Positions 1 to 7,611 of a stretch of DNA of 15,677 bases are shown in pieces (position 1 is the stretch's first letter; the number at the start of each line of letters is the position of its first letter). This DNA is from Candidatus Zixiibacteriota bacterium (GTDB lineage Bacteria; Zixibacteria; MSB-5A5; GN15; PGXB01). The notes beneath the pieces are model-generated. The model saw nothing but the letters and a program-made list of their open reading frames with translations. It ran no database searches and was not told the DNA's origin. A program made the position numbers and the translations under genes. The DNA lies in NCBI GenBank assembly GCA_030591405.1, contig JAUVBC010000009.1, forward strand, positions 1-15,677, written 5' to 3'.

Positions 1-1
1 A

Positions 2-763
2 AAAGGCGCAGATAAAACAAACATGCCGCAAGCAAACAATAAGAGCAAAAAATACAATCCTGACCGCGGCATTAAAACTTCTCAAAAACGGCTTCGTCGA
101 CTTGCCTCAGAATTGTCGCTTGCCGAGGCGCGTGAGCGCAGAGAAATAGCTTCCGATCTTCATGATCATATAGGACAGGCTTTGGCATATGTTTCTCAGA
201 AAGTTACTGGTTTGCAGGGGAATGCAATATTTTCTGGAATGGAAAAAGATTTCTCGGAAATTCTTTCTATTCTTGAACAAACTATTCAATATACTCGCAA
301 TCTCACCGTAGAAATCAGCCCTCCGGTGCTTTACGAACTTGGTTTATCGGCAGCAATTGAATGGTTGGCAGAAAGGGCATTTAAAAGATATAAACTAAGA
401 GTATTGTATACTGAAACAGGGGTGTCATCTGAAATAGCCGAAGATATAAAAGTGTTCATATTCAAGGCGATTCAGGAATTAATTAATAATGTCGTCAAAC
501 ATGCCAGTGCCAAGAAAGCCACGATTCACTCTATTTGGGGCAAAAGCAATTTCGAGATTGTTATTAGTGATGATGGTTGTGGATTTGACCCGAAAGTATT
601 TGAGGGTGATCAATCAAGTAATTGCTGCTTTGGGTTATTTAGTATTCGTGAAAGATTATCCTATGTTGGAGGAAATTTATTAATCAAATCAACACCCGGC
701 CAAGGAGCCGAAGTCTCTTTAATGGCTCCTTATAAAACTAGTGATGAAACCATTAATGATTAA
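2..763 (+). CDS. NarL/DegS-type sensor histidine kinase, C-terminal part (5' end outside window)
   Basis: This is the transmitter half of a two-component kinase, which autophosphorylates on histidine and passes the phosphate to the response regulator encoded next. From the ATG at 23, a HisKA_3 dimerisation and phosphoacceptor segment runs from about residue 30 to 95, with motif ERREIASDLHDHIGQAL and the likely phosphorylated His at residue 47. A HATPase_c domain follows (about 145-240), with N-box ELINNVVKHA, G1 box DDGCGFD and the GLFSIRERL region. No transmembrane segment is visible. The frame is open back to base 2, the ATG at 23 has no well-placed Shine-Dalgarno site, and a linker such as TSQKRLRRLASELSLAE usually follows PAS domains. 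I therefore think the true start and a sensory region lie upstream of the window. It overlaps the regulator gene, implying one operon. The family is clear; the signal is unknown. Confidence 0.88.
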   Translation, partial: KGADKTNMPQANNKSKKYNPDRGIKTSQKRLRRLASELSLAEARERREIASDLHDHIGQALAYVSQKVTGLQGNAIFSGMEKDFSEILSILEQTIQYTRNLTVEISPPVLYELGLSAAIEWLAERAFKRYKLRVLYTETGVSSEIAEDIKVFIFKAIQELINNVVKHASAKKATIHSIWGKSNFEIVISDDGCGFDPKVFEGDQSSNCCFGLFSIRERLSYVGGNLLIKSTPGQGAEVSLMAPYKTSDETIND

Positions 764-1403
764 GATTTTATTAGCCGATGATCACAAATTATTGATTGAT
801 GGACTGCGTCCACTTTTGGAAAGGGTAAAAAATTTAGAGGTAATAGGCGTTGCCAAGAATGGTCTGGAAGCGATTGAGCTAGCAACCAAACATCGACCAG
901 ATATTATTCTTCTTGATATATCCATGCCACGATTAAATGGACTGGATGCGGCAAAGAAAATACTCAGGGAATTGCCTCATACAAAAATCATTATGCTTTC
1001 AATGCATGCTGACAGAAGATATATTCGCGAATCTCTCCGAATCGGAGCGCGTGGATATATTCTCAAAGAATCAGCGGCCAATGAAGTTATCAAGGCTATT
1101 GAAGATGTTCAAAAAGGCGAGATCTTCTTTAGTCAATCGGTTCGTGAAACGGTTTTACATGAATATATAAAGTGGGTCAGAGAAGGTGATAATTTACCTT
1201 ATTCACCGCTCAGCTTAAGAGAAAGAGAAGTTCTTCAACTGCTCGCTGAGGGTAAGTCGACCAAAGATGCGGCAGGTATTTTAAATATCAGTGTAAAAAC
1301 GATTGAGAGCCATCGTAAGCAAATTATGGATAAACTTGAGTTACATAGTATTGCTGAACTTACTAAGTATGCCATTCGAGAAGGAATCACTCAACTCGAA
1401 TAA
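741..1403 (+). CDS. NarL/FixJ-family response regulator with LuxR-type HTH
   Basis: This is a DNA-binding response regulator, the probable partner of the overlapping kinase. An N-terminal receiver domain (about residues 7-125) has the acidic pair D13-D14, phosphoacceptor D59 in DIILLDISMP, and the conserved Lys in GYILKES. A GerE/LuxR helix-turn-helix occupies about 155-215, with LSLREREVLQLLAEGKS and NISVKTIESHRKQIMDKL. The start is uncertain: GTG at 741, ATG at 744 and ATG at 756 are all in frame, and none has a strong ribosome-binding site. The protein beginning MIKILLADDH from 756 has the usual family N-terminus, overlapping the kinase stop by 8 bases. Overlap with the kinase suggests translational coupling. 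The ammonium transporter gene lies 144 bp downstream on the same strand and is a possible target, but nothing in the sequence proves that. Confidence 0.92.
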   Translation: MMKPLMIKILLADDHKLLIDGLRPLLERVKNLEVIGVAKNGLEAIELATKHRPDIILLDISMPRLNGLDAAKKILRELPHTKIIMLSMHADRRYIRESLRIGARGYILKESAANEVIKAIEDVQKGEIFFSQSVRETVLHEYIKWVREGDNLPYSPLSLREREVLQLLAEGKSTKDAAGILNISVKTIESHRKQIMDKLELHSIAELTKYAIREGITQLE

Positions 1404-1415
1404 CTTCCAAAACAC

Positions 1416-1456
1416 TACCTTTTTTGATTTGCCCGGTATATACGACCGGTAAGGTA
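1416..1456. promoter_or_regulatory. nested inverted repeats between the response regulator and amt
   Basis: An inner inverted repeat CCGGT-N7-ACCGG (1433-1437 and 1445-1449) lies within an outer pair TACCTT (1416-1421) and AAGGTA (1451-1456). No T-run follows on the plus strand, so this is not a standard intrinsic terminator. It could be an operator for a dimeric regulator such as the LuxR-type protein just upstream, or a folded leader. The repeats are seen; the role is a guess. Confidence 0.4.
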
Positions 1457-1494
1457 TTTCGAATTCAAGAATCAGGGAAAACCCTATATTATTA

Positions 1495-1523
1495 TTGACT
1501 GTCATATAACATATTGTTATTGA
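1495..1523 (+). promoter_or_regulatory. possible sigma70-like promoter of amt
   Basis: TTGACT (1495-1500, 5 of 6 to the -35 consensus) is followed after 17 bases by TATTGA (1518-1523), a poor -10 match. No sigma54 -24/-12 motif was seen, although many amt genes use one. The strong ribosome-binding site AGGAGGA (1536-1542) precedes the amt ATG by 5 bases. The -10 assignment is weak. Confidence 0.3.
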
Positions 1524-1547
1524 AAAACTCTAACTAGGAGGAACAAT

Positions 1548-2753
1548 ATGTTTGACACTGGCAACACTGGATTTATGCTTGTTGCAACCAGTTTGGTTAT
1601 GTTAATGACCCCCGGACTGGCATTTTTCTATGGTGGTTTAGTCGGACGCAAAAATGTGCTTTCGATTATGATTCAAAGTTTTGTATCCATGGGAGTTACG
1701 ACCATTCTTTGGTATGCCGTCGGATTTTCACTTTGTTTCAGTGGTGGGGAAGGTGGAATTATCGGAAATCTTGATATGGCATTTTTAAATGGGGTTGATA
1801 TAACGACACCATTTGGAGACGGACAGATTCCAATGCTTGTCTTTTTTGCATATCAAATGATGTTTGCGATTATAACACCAGCCCTTATAACTGGTGCTTT
1901 TTCAAATCGTGTTCGCTTTCCCGCTTACCTGATATTTCTTGTCGCGTGGCTTCTGTTTGTCTATTTCCCGTTTGTACATATGATCTGGGGTGGCGGTATA
2001 TTAGCCGAATGGGGTGTTCTTGATTTTGCTGGTGGAATAGCAGTTCATAATATTGCCGGTATGGCAGCTCTGGCATCAGTTTTATTTGTTGGTCGACGAC
2101 GAGTGGCTGAAAAAGGTCCACATAGTATCCCGCTTGTAGCACTCGGTACCGGTCTGCTTTGGTTCGGTTGGTACGGTTTTAATGCCGGAAGTGAATTGCA
2201 GGTTGATTCTATAACCGTTTTGGCATTTGTAAATACCGACATTGCTGCATCATTTGCCGCAATTTCATGGTTGTCGCTGGAATGGATATTGACAAAAAAA
2301 CCGAAATTTGTTGGCTTGTTAACAGGTACCGTTGCCGGTCTGGCTACGATTACTCCAGCCGCCGCTTATGTTTCGACTTCTTCTGCAGCATTAATCGGAA
2401 TTAGCGCCGGTATTATTTGCTACGGTGCGGTAAGTCTGAAAAACAAACTTCATTGGGACGATGCTCTTGATGTCTGGGGAGTTCATGGTGTTGGTGGAGC
2501 CTTGGGAATTATCATGCTGGGCCTGTTGGGAAGTACGGCTGTTAACCCTTCCGGTGCTAACGGCCTTTTCTTCGGTGGAGCTGACTTTTTTGTTAAAGAA
2601 TTGGTCGCCATTCTGGTTTCATCGATATATGCATTCGGTTTTACCTATGGTATGCTTTGGATTATCAATAAAATAACAACTGTTAAAACATCCGAAGATG
2701 AGGAAACGACTCTTGATGAATCATTGCATGGTGAAAGTGCCTATATTGGCTAA
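1548..2753 (+). CDS. amt: ammonium transporter, Amt/MEP/Rh family
   Basis: This inner-membrane channel-like transporter brings ammonium into the cell as a nitrogen source. The 401-residue protein has the usual length and about 11 hydrophobic segments. Key residues can be placed: the pore twin histidines are H167 (in AVHNIAGMAALAS) and H313 (in VHGVGGALG), matching H168 and H318 of E. coli AmtB. D159 in LDFAGG matches the conserved aspartate at the ammonium site. FAYQMMFAIITPALITGAF carries the outer Phe-gate region. The protein begins directly with the first membrane helix, so the cleaved signal peptide of E. coli AmtB is absent. The C-terminal tail (KTSEDEETTLDESLHGESAY) is acidic. The start is fixed by AGGAGGA at 1536-1542. 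No glnK (PII) gene adjoins it, unlike many amt loci. A TorF-like outer-membrane protein gene follows 20 bp later and is probably co-transcribed. Confidence 0.96.
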   Translation: MFDTGNTGFMLVATSLVMLMTPGLAFFYGGLVGRKNVLSIMIQSFVSMGVTTILWYAVGFSLCFSGGEGGIIGNLDMAFLNGVDITTPFGDGQIPMLVFFAYQMMFAIITPALITGAFSNRVRFPAYLIFLVAWLLFVYFPFVHMIWGGGILAEWGVLDFAGGIAVHNIAGMAALASVLFVGRRRVAEKGPHSIPLVALGTGLLWFGWYGFNAGSELQVDSITVLAFVNTDIAASFAAISWLSLEWILTKKPKFVGLLTGTVAGLATITPAAAYVSTSSAALIGISAGIICYGAVSLKNKLHWDDALDVWGVHGVGGALGIIMLGLLGSTAVNPSGANGLFFGGADFFVKELVAILVSSIYAFGFTYGMLWIINKITTVKTSEDEETTLDESLHGESAYIG

Positions 2754-2773
2754 TTAGAAAAAGAGGTATTAAA

Positions 2774-3505
2774 ATGAGAGAATTAATTTATGGAATTATT
2801 CTGTTAATCATGGTGATCGGATATATGGGGACTGCATTAGCTCAGGATAAATTTGAGGTAAACACCGGAGTTGATTTATATAACAGGTATGTCTGGCGTG
2901 GTCTTGATATAGCTATGACGCCTTCAATTCAACCATCCATGTCTCTTGTATTTAGTGGATTTGAAATTGGCGCCTGGGGAGCCTATACTTTATCAAATCA
3001 AAACCCCGAATCCGATGAGATAGATTTCTGGTTCAGCTATACGCTGGAGTTGGAAAATGGTCCATCTTTTTCACTGCTTGCAACCGATTATTATTTCCCG
3101 AATGGAGAGGCGAAATTATTTAACTTCAATAATCATGATAATATTGATGGATCAGGCGCCCATACGATAGAATTGGGTCTGTCATGCACAGGCCCCAAAT
3201 CATTCCCGGTAACAATATCAGGATATATGAATGTTTATAACGACGCCGGAAGCAATACTTATTTCCAGCTAGATTATCCGGTCAATGTTGGCGAAACCGA
3301 ACTTGGATTTTTCTTTGGCTTCGCCGGGGGCAGTAAGGATAACCCCGATTATTATGGTACAGAAACATTCAACGCGATTAATATCGGTATCAATGCCGGT
3401 CGTGAGATAAAAGTATCAGATAGTTTTTCATTGCCATTGACATTTTCGTTGATAGTTAATCCCATGGCAGAGATATCCTATCTATTGGTGGGAGCTGGTT
3501 TTTAG
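2774..3505 (+). CDS. TorF-like putative outer-membrane porin
   Basis: This 243-residue protein is probably an outer-membrane beta-barrel. It has a clear Sec signal peptide (hydrophobic residues about 4-22, cleavage near ALAQ-D). Alternating polar and hydrophobic strands follow, and the protein ends in Phe after LLVGAGF, as expected for barrel assembly. The segment VNTGVDLYNRYVWRGLDIA resembles the start of the TorF family of putative porins, where a YxxRGxS-like strand follows the signal peptide. Family assignment comes from recall, not a search. The ribosome-binding site is AGAGG (2762-2766). Only 20 bp separate it from amt, so it may provide passage for ammonium or another nitrogen compound across the outer membrane. 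That role is inferred from position. Confidence 0.68.
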   Translation: MRELIYGIILLIMVIGYMGTALAQDKFEVNTGVDLYNRYVWRGLDIAMTPSIQPSMSLVFSGFEIGAWGAYTLSNQNPESDEIDFWFSYTLELENGPSFSLLATDYYFPNGEAKLFNFNNHDNIDGSGAHTIELGLSCTGPKSFPVTISGYMNVYNDAGSNTYFQLDYPVNVGETELGFFFGFAGGSKDNPDYYGTETFNAINIGINAGREIKVSDSFSLPLTFSLIVNPMAEISYLLVGAGF

Positions 3506-3556
3506 TCTATCATTGGAATAAGGCTCCAATTAATTAAGGCAACAACCAAAATAAAA

Positions 3557-3586
3557 AAACCCGGAGAAATCGTCCTCTCCGGGTTT
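3557..3586 (-). terminator. intrinsic terminator read on the minus strand (possibly bidirectional)
   Basis: Perfect 11-bp arms, AAACCCGGAGA (3557-3567) and TCTCCGGGTTT (3576-3586), enclose an 8-base loop. On the minus strand the stem is followed by a run of seven T (plus-strand A at 3553-3559), a textbook rho-independent terminator. On the plus strand only three T follow, so it would end the amt-porin transcript less well. Its orientation fits the minus-strand gene remnant ending at 3609. Confidence 0.8.
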
Positions 3587-3608
3587 AAATATGCAATTTG
3601 TATTTGAC

Positions 3609-3683
3609 TTATTTTAGCAGAACAATCTTTTTAGTATCCTTAAATTCATCGGTGATGATTCTATAAAAATACAAGCCAGATAA
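3609..3683 (-). pseudogene. remnant C-terminus of a secreted protein with FlgD-Ig/type IX-like sorting tail
   Basis: Read on the minus strand, 3683 to 3609 encodes L, then SGLYFYRIITDEF, then KDTKKIVLLK and TAA. This is the usual ending of FlgD-Ig or type IX secretion C-terminal domains, whose proteins finish with GLYFYRI..., about ten variable residues, then KKxVLLK. A TGA stop (3684-3686) directly precedes it, there is no start codon, and I recognise no further domain sequence upstream. Only 24 codons survive. The minus-strand terminator begins 22 bases after the stop, so the end of a lost gene and its terminator appear to have been kept together. Known: such tails route secreted proteins to the surface in Bacteroidetes, and similar ones occur in several candidate phyla. 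Inferred: the gene body was deleted. Confidence 0.6.
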
Positions 3684-3719
3684 TCAATCTGACTTGCGTA
3701 AAATATCAAATGATAAAAA

Positions 3720-3745
3720 TTGTCACAATAAAATTAGCGTGACAA
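3720..3745. promoter_or_regulatory. inverted repeat TTGTCAC-N12-GTGACAA overlapping the phoB -35
   Basis: Perfect 7-bp arms lie at 3720-3726 and 3739-3745. The right arm contains the proposed -35 hexamer GTGACA, so a protein bound here could block or recruit RNA polymerase. It is a candidate operator. It differs from the classic PhoB direct repeat in being inverted. The regulator is unknown. Confidence 0.45.
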
Positions 3746-3767
3746 AGATAAAATTGAAATATATATT
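3739..3767 (+). promoter_or_regulatory. sigma70-type promoter of the phoB-phoR operon
   Basis: GTGACA (3739-3744, 5 of 6 to TTGACA), a spacer of exactly 17 bases, and TATATT (3762-3767, 5 of 6 to TATAAT) form a good housekeeping promoter 29 bp before the phoB GTG. Transcription would begin near 3774. Confidence 0.6.
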
Positions 3768-3796
3768 CCGATTACAAATTAGATAGTCAGGTAATC

Positions 3797-4483
3797 GTGA
3801 AAAAAATATTAATTGTCGAAGACGAAAAAGACATTCATGAACTAATCGTTTACAATTTAAAGCAAGAAGGTTATGAATTACTCTCGGCATTTACCGGAGA
3901 TGAAGGTCTGGAAAAAGCGATCTCGACCAAGCCAGATTTAATTCTTCTTGATATTATGCTTCCAATAATGAATGGTCTTGATGTTTGTCGAGAATTAAAA
4001 GCTAATGATAAGACAACTCATATTCCAATTGTGATGTTATCAGCCAAAAATGAAGATGTTGATATTATTACCGGTCTGGAATTGGGTGCCGATGATTATA
4101 TCACCAAACCGTTTAGCCCTCGGGTATTAATCGCTCGAATTCGCACTATTCTTCGCCGAGGTGAACAATCTAAAGATACTGATTCCAAAGTTATTAAATT
4201 GGGCGATTTAATTATTGATGTAGGCCGCCACGAAGTATTACTCAATAAAAAATCAGTTGGTTTAACTCTTACCGAATTTCAAATTTTGATAATTCTGGCC
4301 AATCGTCCCGGGTGGGTATATAGCAGAGCTCAATTGATTGATGAATTGAGAGAGGGGCATCATGTAATTACTGACCGTGCTATTGACGTACAAATCACGA
4401 ATCTAAGAAAAAAATTGGGCGAGTTTGGCAAATATGTCGAAACCGTTCGAGGGGTCGGTTACCGCATGCGGGAGAATATATGA
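3797..4483 (+). CDS. phoB: PhoB/PhoP-type phosphate regulon response regulator (OmpR family)
   Basis: This is the DNA-binding regulator of the phosphate-starvation response. The receiver domain (about residues 1-118) has acidic residues E8, D9 and E10, phosphoacceptor D52 in LILLDIMLP, and the conserved Lys in DDYITKPF. An OmpR-type winged helix follows (about 132-227), with LTLTEFQILIILANRPG and RAIDVQITNLRKKLG, ending in VETVRGVGYRM. The 228-residue length is usual for PhoB/PhoP. The start is GTG at 3797 with only a weak AGGT upstream. The assignment to phosphate rests on OmpR-family type plus position: a PhoR-like kinase overlaps it by 4 bases (ATGA) and pst-phoU genes follow. It probably acts on the repeats found before the porin gene at 6404. 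Confidence 0.92.
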   Translation: MKKILIVEDEKDIHELIVYNLKQEGYELLSAFTGDEGLEKAISTKPDLILLDIMLPIMNGLDVCRELKANDKTTHIPIVMLSAKNEDVDIITGLELGADDYITKPFSPRVLIARIRTILRRGEQSKDTDSKVIKLGDLIIDVGRHEVLLNKKSVGLTLTEFQILIILANRPGWVYSRAQLIDELREGHHVITDRAIDVQITNLRKKLGEFGKYVETVRGVGYRMRENI

Positions 4484-6255
4484 AACGGCGCAAACTCTTT
4501 TGGCATTTATATCCATACCTTTTTGTTATCATCATTATCTCTCTGATATTGACGGCGATCTATGTCTCTTACGAAATGCGGAACATCCATATTAATGAGA
4601 TCAGTCGAACCCTGGAAGATCGTGCCAGCCTTGTGGAAGTGCAACTTAGAGATTTAATTGGCGCCCGAGATATTGTTAAAATCGACAGTCTTTGTAAAGA
4701 ATATGGCCGTTTGACAGATACCAGAATCACGGTCATTGATACCGGTGGCAATGTTCTTGGCGATTCTGAAAAAAATCCATTGCTCATGGAAAACCATGGT
4801 GCCCGGTCTGAGATTGTAATCGCATATGAAGGTACTACTGGATTTGCCACTCGGTTTAGTAACACTCTTCAGAAAAATATGAAATATGTCGCCCTTCCGG
4901 TTAAGATCCATGGCAGAATTGAGGGTGTGATTAGAACGTCGCTCCCGGTATCAGGTATTGAAGAAACTCTCAACGAGTTTTATCAGGGAGTTGCAATTGG
5001 AGGTTTGGTAATTATCCTTCTTGCCACACTTATAAGTTTTATTGTTTTCAAGCGTATCACAAATCCATTGGGTGAATTGCAAAAAGGGGCCGAAAAATTT
5101 GCCAATGGGGAATTAGACTATAAACTGCATCCGTCAAATGTCAATGAAATAGCATCGCTGGTTGAATCTATGAATCGTATGGCTAAAGAGCTTAATTTAC
5201 GGATACGGACGATTGTCGAACAACGCAATGAACGGGAAGCGATATTGTCCAGTATGACCGAAGGGATTCTGGCCCTCGATGCAAAACAAAACATAGTGAC
5301 CATAAATAAAGCGGCTGCGACATTTTTCGACGCCAACCCAGATGATGTTATTGGCAGACCTATTTATGAAACTCTGAGAATAACCGATTTGCATCGTTTG
5401 GTTGATGAAACATCGGCAAGCAAAACTACTGTTGAGAAAGAAATGAAGCTTCTTGGGAAGAGTGAAAAGTATCTGCAGGCTCATGGAACGTCACTGACCG
5501 ATGTTGCTGATAACCGCATTGGAATGGTATTGGTCTTTAATGATATTACAAAATTAAAAAAGCTGGAAAATATTCGCCGCGATTTTGTCGCCAATGTTTC
5601 TCATGAATTGAAAACTCCGATTACGGCCATCCTGGGTTCGGCGGAAACATTGCTTGAGACAAATATAGAAAAAGCGGAAGATAGCAAAAGATTTTTGGGT
5701 ATGATTATCAGGCATTCCGAACGTCTGAACAGCCTGGTTGATGACCTGCTTGCTTTGGCCAGCTTGGAAAATGAGCCAGGCGAGGATAATATTGAGCTAT
5801 CTCGGCACAGGCTTATAGAAGTTTTGGATTCATCGATTGCACTTTGTAAATCAAAAAGTGAAACTTATGAGATTCAATTAAAGAGCGAATGTGAAACATC
5901 TCTTAGCGCTAATATAAATTTCAGACAGATAGAACAGGCAATTACCAATTTGATTGATAATGCCATTAAATACAGCAAATCAGGTGATTCTATCTTTGTG
6001 AGGGCTATTTCAAAGGACAGTGAAATCACTATTTTTGTCGAAGATCAGGGCATCGGAATTGAAAGCAAACATCTTCCGCGCTTATTTGAACGATTCTATC
6101 GCGTTGATAGTGGACGCAGCCGAGAATTATGGGGAACCGGACTCGGTTTGGCAATTGTTAAACATATTGCGCTGGCTCACAGTGGCAAGGTATCGGTCGA
6201 GAGCACTCCTCATAAAGGAAGTGTTTTCAAAATACATCTTCCCGCTATCAGTTAG
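4480..6255 (+). CDS. phoR: PhoR-type sensor histidine kinase
   Basis: This membrane kinase phosphorylates the PhoB-type regulator under phosphate limitation and is held in check by the Pst transporter through PhoU. The 591-residue order is: transmembrane helix 1 (about 10-30), an extracytoplasmic region of about 135 residues (31-168), transmembrane helix 2 (about 170-190), HAMP (about 191-245), PAS (about 250-355), HisKA with H375 in RRDFVANVSHELKTPITA, and HATPase_c (about 475-590). The last has N-box NLIDNAIKYS, DQGIGI, FERFYRVDSGRSRELWGTGLGLAI and a final GSVFKIHLP. E. coli PhoR is shorter (431 residues) and lacks a large periplasmic region; this longer form resembles Bacillus PhoR. Its ATGA overlap with phoB implies coupled translation. 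Substrate naming relies on the pst-phoU neighbours. Confidence 0.92.
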   Translation: MKRRKLFWHLYPYLFVIIIISLILTAIYVSYEMRNIHINEISRTLEDRASLVEVQLRDLIGARDIVKIDSLCKEYGRLTDTRITVIDTGGNVLGDSEKNPLLMENHGARSEIVIAYEGTTGFATRFSNTLQKNMKYVALPVKIHGRIEGVIRTSLPVSGIEETLNEFYQGVAIGGLVIILLATLISFIVFKRITNPLGELQKGAEKFANGELDYKLHPSNVNEIASLVESMNRMAKELNLRIRTIVEQRNEREAILSSMTEGILALDAKQNIVTINKAAATFFDANPDDVIGRPIYETLRITDLHRLVDETSASKTTVEKEMKLLGKSEKYLQAHGTSLTDVADNRIGMVLVFNDITKLKKLENIRRDFVANVSHELKTPITAILGSAETLLETNIEKAEDSKRFLGMIIRHSERLNSLVDDLLALASLENEPGEDNIELSRHRLIEVLDSSIALCKSKSETYEIQLKSECETSLSANINFRQIEQAITNLIDNAIKYSKSGDSIFVRAISKDSEITIFVEDQGIGIESKHLPRLFERFYRVDSGRSRELWGTGLGLAIVKHIALAHSGKVSVESTPHKGSVFKIHLPAIS

Positions 6256-6327
6256 GTTAGAGAAATCTCCCAAAATATTAATTATATTACTCTTCTAAAT
6301 TGTTAATTGTTACAAAAATAACTTTTT

Positions 6328-6364
6328 CTTAATCAAATCTTAACAAACCAATCGTTTTCTTAAT
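6328..6364 (+). promoter_or_regulatory. candidate Pho box upstream of the porin-pst operon
   Basis: CTTAAT (6328-6333) and CTTAAC (6339-6344) are direct repeats whose starts are 11 bp apart, the spacing of PhoB/PhoP half-sites. CTTAAC is the core of cyanobacterial Pho boxes, and TTAACA is the Bacillus PhoP half-site. A third CTTAAT lies at 6359-6364 and a fourth at 6385-6390, but at 20 and 26 bp spacing, so they may be chance in this AT-rich gap. The 148-bp gap otherwise holds only the GGAGGT ribosome-binding site (6395-6400). Confidence 0.5.
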
Positions 6365-6403
6365 TCGAAACTAATAAACCGGCTCTTAATTTACGGAGGT
6401 ATT

Positions 6404-7582
6404 GTGAAAAGAGTGTTGAATGGAAAAAGTGTTATAGCGGGAATGATAATCCTGCTTAACGCGATGCTATTGGTGTCCTCGGTCGCCGCCGCCGATTGGT
6501 GGGAAAATGTCAAGATCAAAGGTGATCTTCGCTATCGCCATGAAATGATAAACGAGGAAGGCAAGGATGCCAGAAACCGGCAAAGAATTCGTGCCAGACT
6601 TGCCGTGGAAGGTAAAGTAAACGACGAGATGAAAGCAGCTGTTCAACTTGCGACCGGCTCCGATGATCCGGTTTCGACCAATCAGACTCTTGATAATGCC
6701 TTTACAACAAAGGGGATCGGACTTGATTTAGCTTATTTTGAATACAAACCATCGAAATTCAAAGGCCTAAGTATTATTGGCGGAAAACTCAAAAACCCAT
6801 TTTTCAAACCGGGAAAATCAGAACTTATCTGGGATTCGGATTGGAATCCGGAGGGTGGAGTATTCAATTACAATTATGAAATGGATAATCTTGATTTTAC
6901 TCTGATTGGTTCGGGATTCTGGATTGATGAAGATTCTAAAAAGAAAGATGTATCTTTATTTGCCGGTCAGGGAATGGTCAAGCTTCATTTTAATGAGAAA
7001 AATTCTTCAGTAACTTTTGGCGGTTCATACTACAAATACAACAATATTATGGGGCATAAAACGTTGTATGAAACTGATAATGGCAAAGGCAATTCGGTTG
7101 ATATCGCTTATGATACTACATTTTATGCAACCATCGGCAATGATACTGCTATTGGCGATATCAATAAATACCACAGCTATCAAAACGACTATGAGATGGC
7201 GGAATTCTTCTTTGAGCTGAATCATAAATTTGACAATATCCCGGTTACCGCGATGTTCAATTATATTACCAATACAGCGGCTGACAGCCTTAAAAACGGC
7301 TGGCTGGCCGGCATCCATATTGGTAAGGCCAAAAATGTTGGCAGCTGGGCATTTCGTTATATCTATCGTAATCTCGAAAAAGATGCTGTTATTGGCGCCT
7401 TTAGCGACTCCGATTTTCGCGGTGGGGGAACCAATGCTAAAGGTCATGAAATTGGAGGCACCTACCAATTAATGAAAAATGCCGCCTTTTCAATAAGCTA
7501 TTTTGTTAACGAAATCGGTATTGATCAGGATGTTACCGAAGATTTCCAACGTATGCAGATTGACTTGCAATTAAAATTTTAA
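6404..7582 (+). CDS. putative outer-membrane porin in the phosphate operon
   Basis: This is a 392-residue protein with a signal peptide (basic start, hydrophobic residues about 10-27, cleavage near VAAA-DWW) and many predicted beta strands, ending LQLKF with the aromatic C-terminus of outer-membrane barrels. The beginning has IKGDLRYRHEM, RNRQRIRARLAVEGKVND and ATGSDDPVSTNQTLDNAF, then GGKLKNPFF and DSDWNPEG. From recall these match the 'putative porin' family (Porin_5 type), found beside pst genes in several phyla. GTG start at 6404 is set by GGAGGT at 6395-6400. It lies between phoR and pstS, 29 bp before pstS and behind a candidate Pho box. A phosphate-induced porin with a role like PhoE or OprP is therefore likely, though selectivity cannot be read from sequence. 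Confidence 0.82.
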   Translation: MKRVLNGKSVIAGMIILLNAMLLVSSVAAADWWENVKIKGDLRYRHEMINEEGKDARNRQRIRARLAVEGKVNDEMKAAVQLATGSDDPVSTNQTLDNAFTTKGIGLDLAYFEYKPSKFKGLSIIGGKLKNPFFKPGKSELIWDSDWNPEGGVFNYNYEMDNLDFTLIGSGFWIDEDSKKKDVSLFAGQGMVKLHFNEKNSSVTFGGSYYKYNNIMGHKTLYETDNGKGNSVDIAYDTTFYATIGNDTAIGDINKYHSYQNDYEMAEFFFELNHKFDNIPVTAMFNYITNTAADSLKNGWLAGIHIGKAKNVGSWAFRYIYRNLEKDAVIGAFSDSDFRGGGTNAKGHEIGGTYQLMKNAAFSISYFVNEIGIDQDVTEDFQRMQIDLQLKF

Positions 7583-7611
7583 AATGTAATCTAAATTAAT
7601 TCGGAGGAATT

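Noticed and set aside
1499..1509. CTGTCATATAA upstream of amt as an E. coli-type Pho box
   Set aside because: It matches one half-site, but the following 11 bases (CATATTGTTAT) do not match the second, and amt is not a typical phosphate target.
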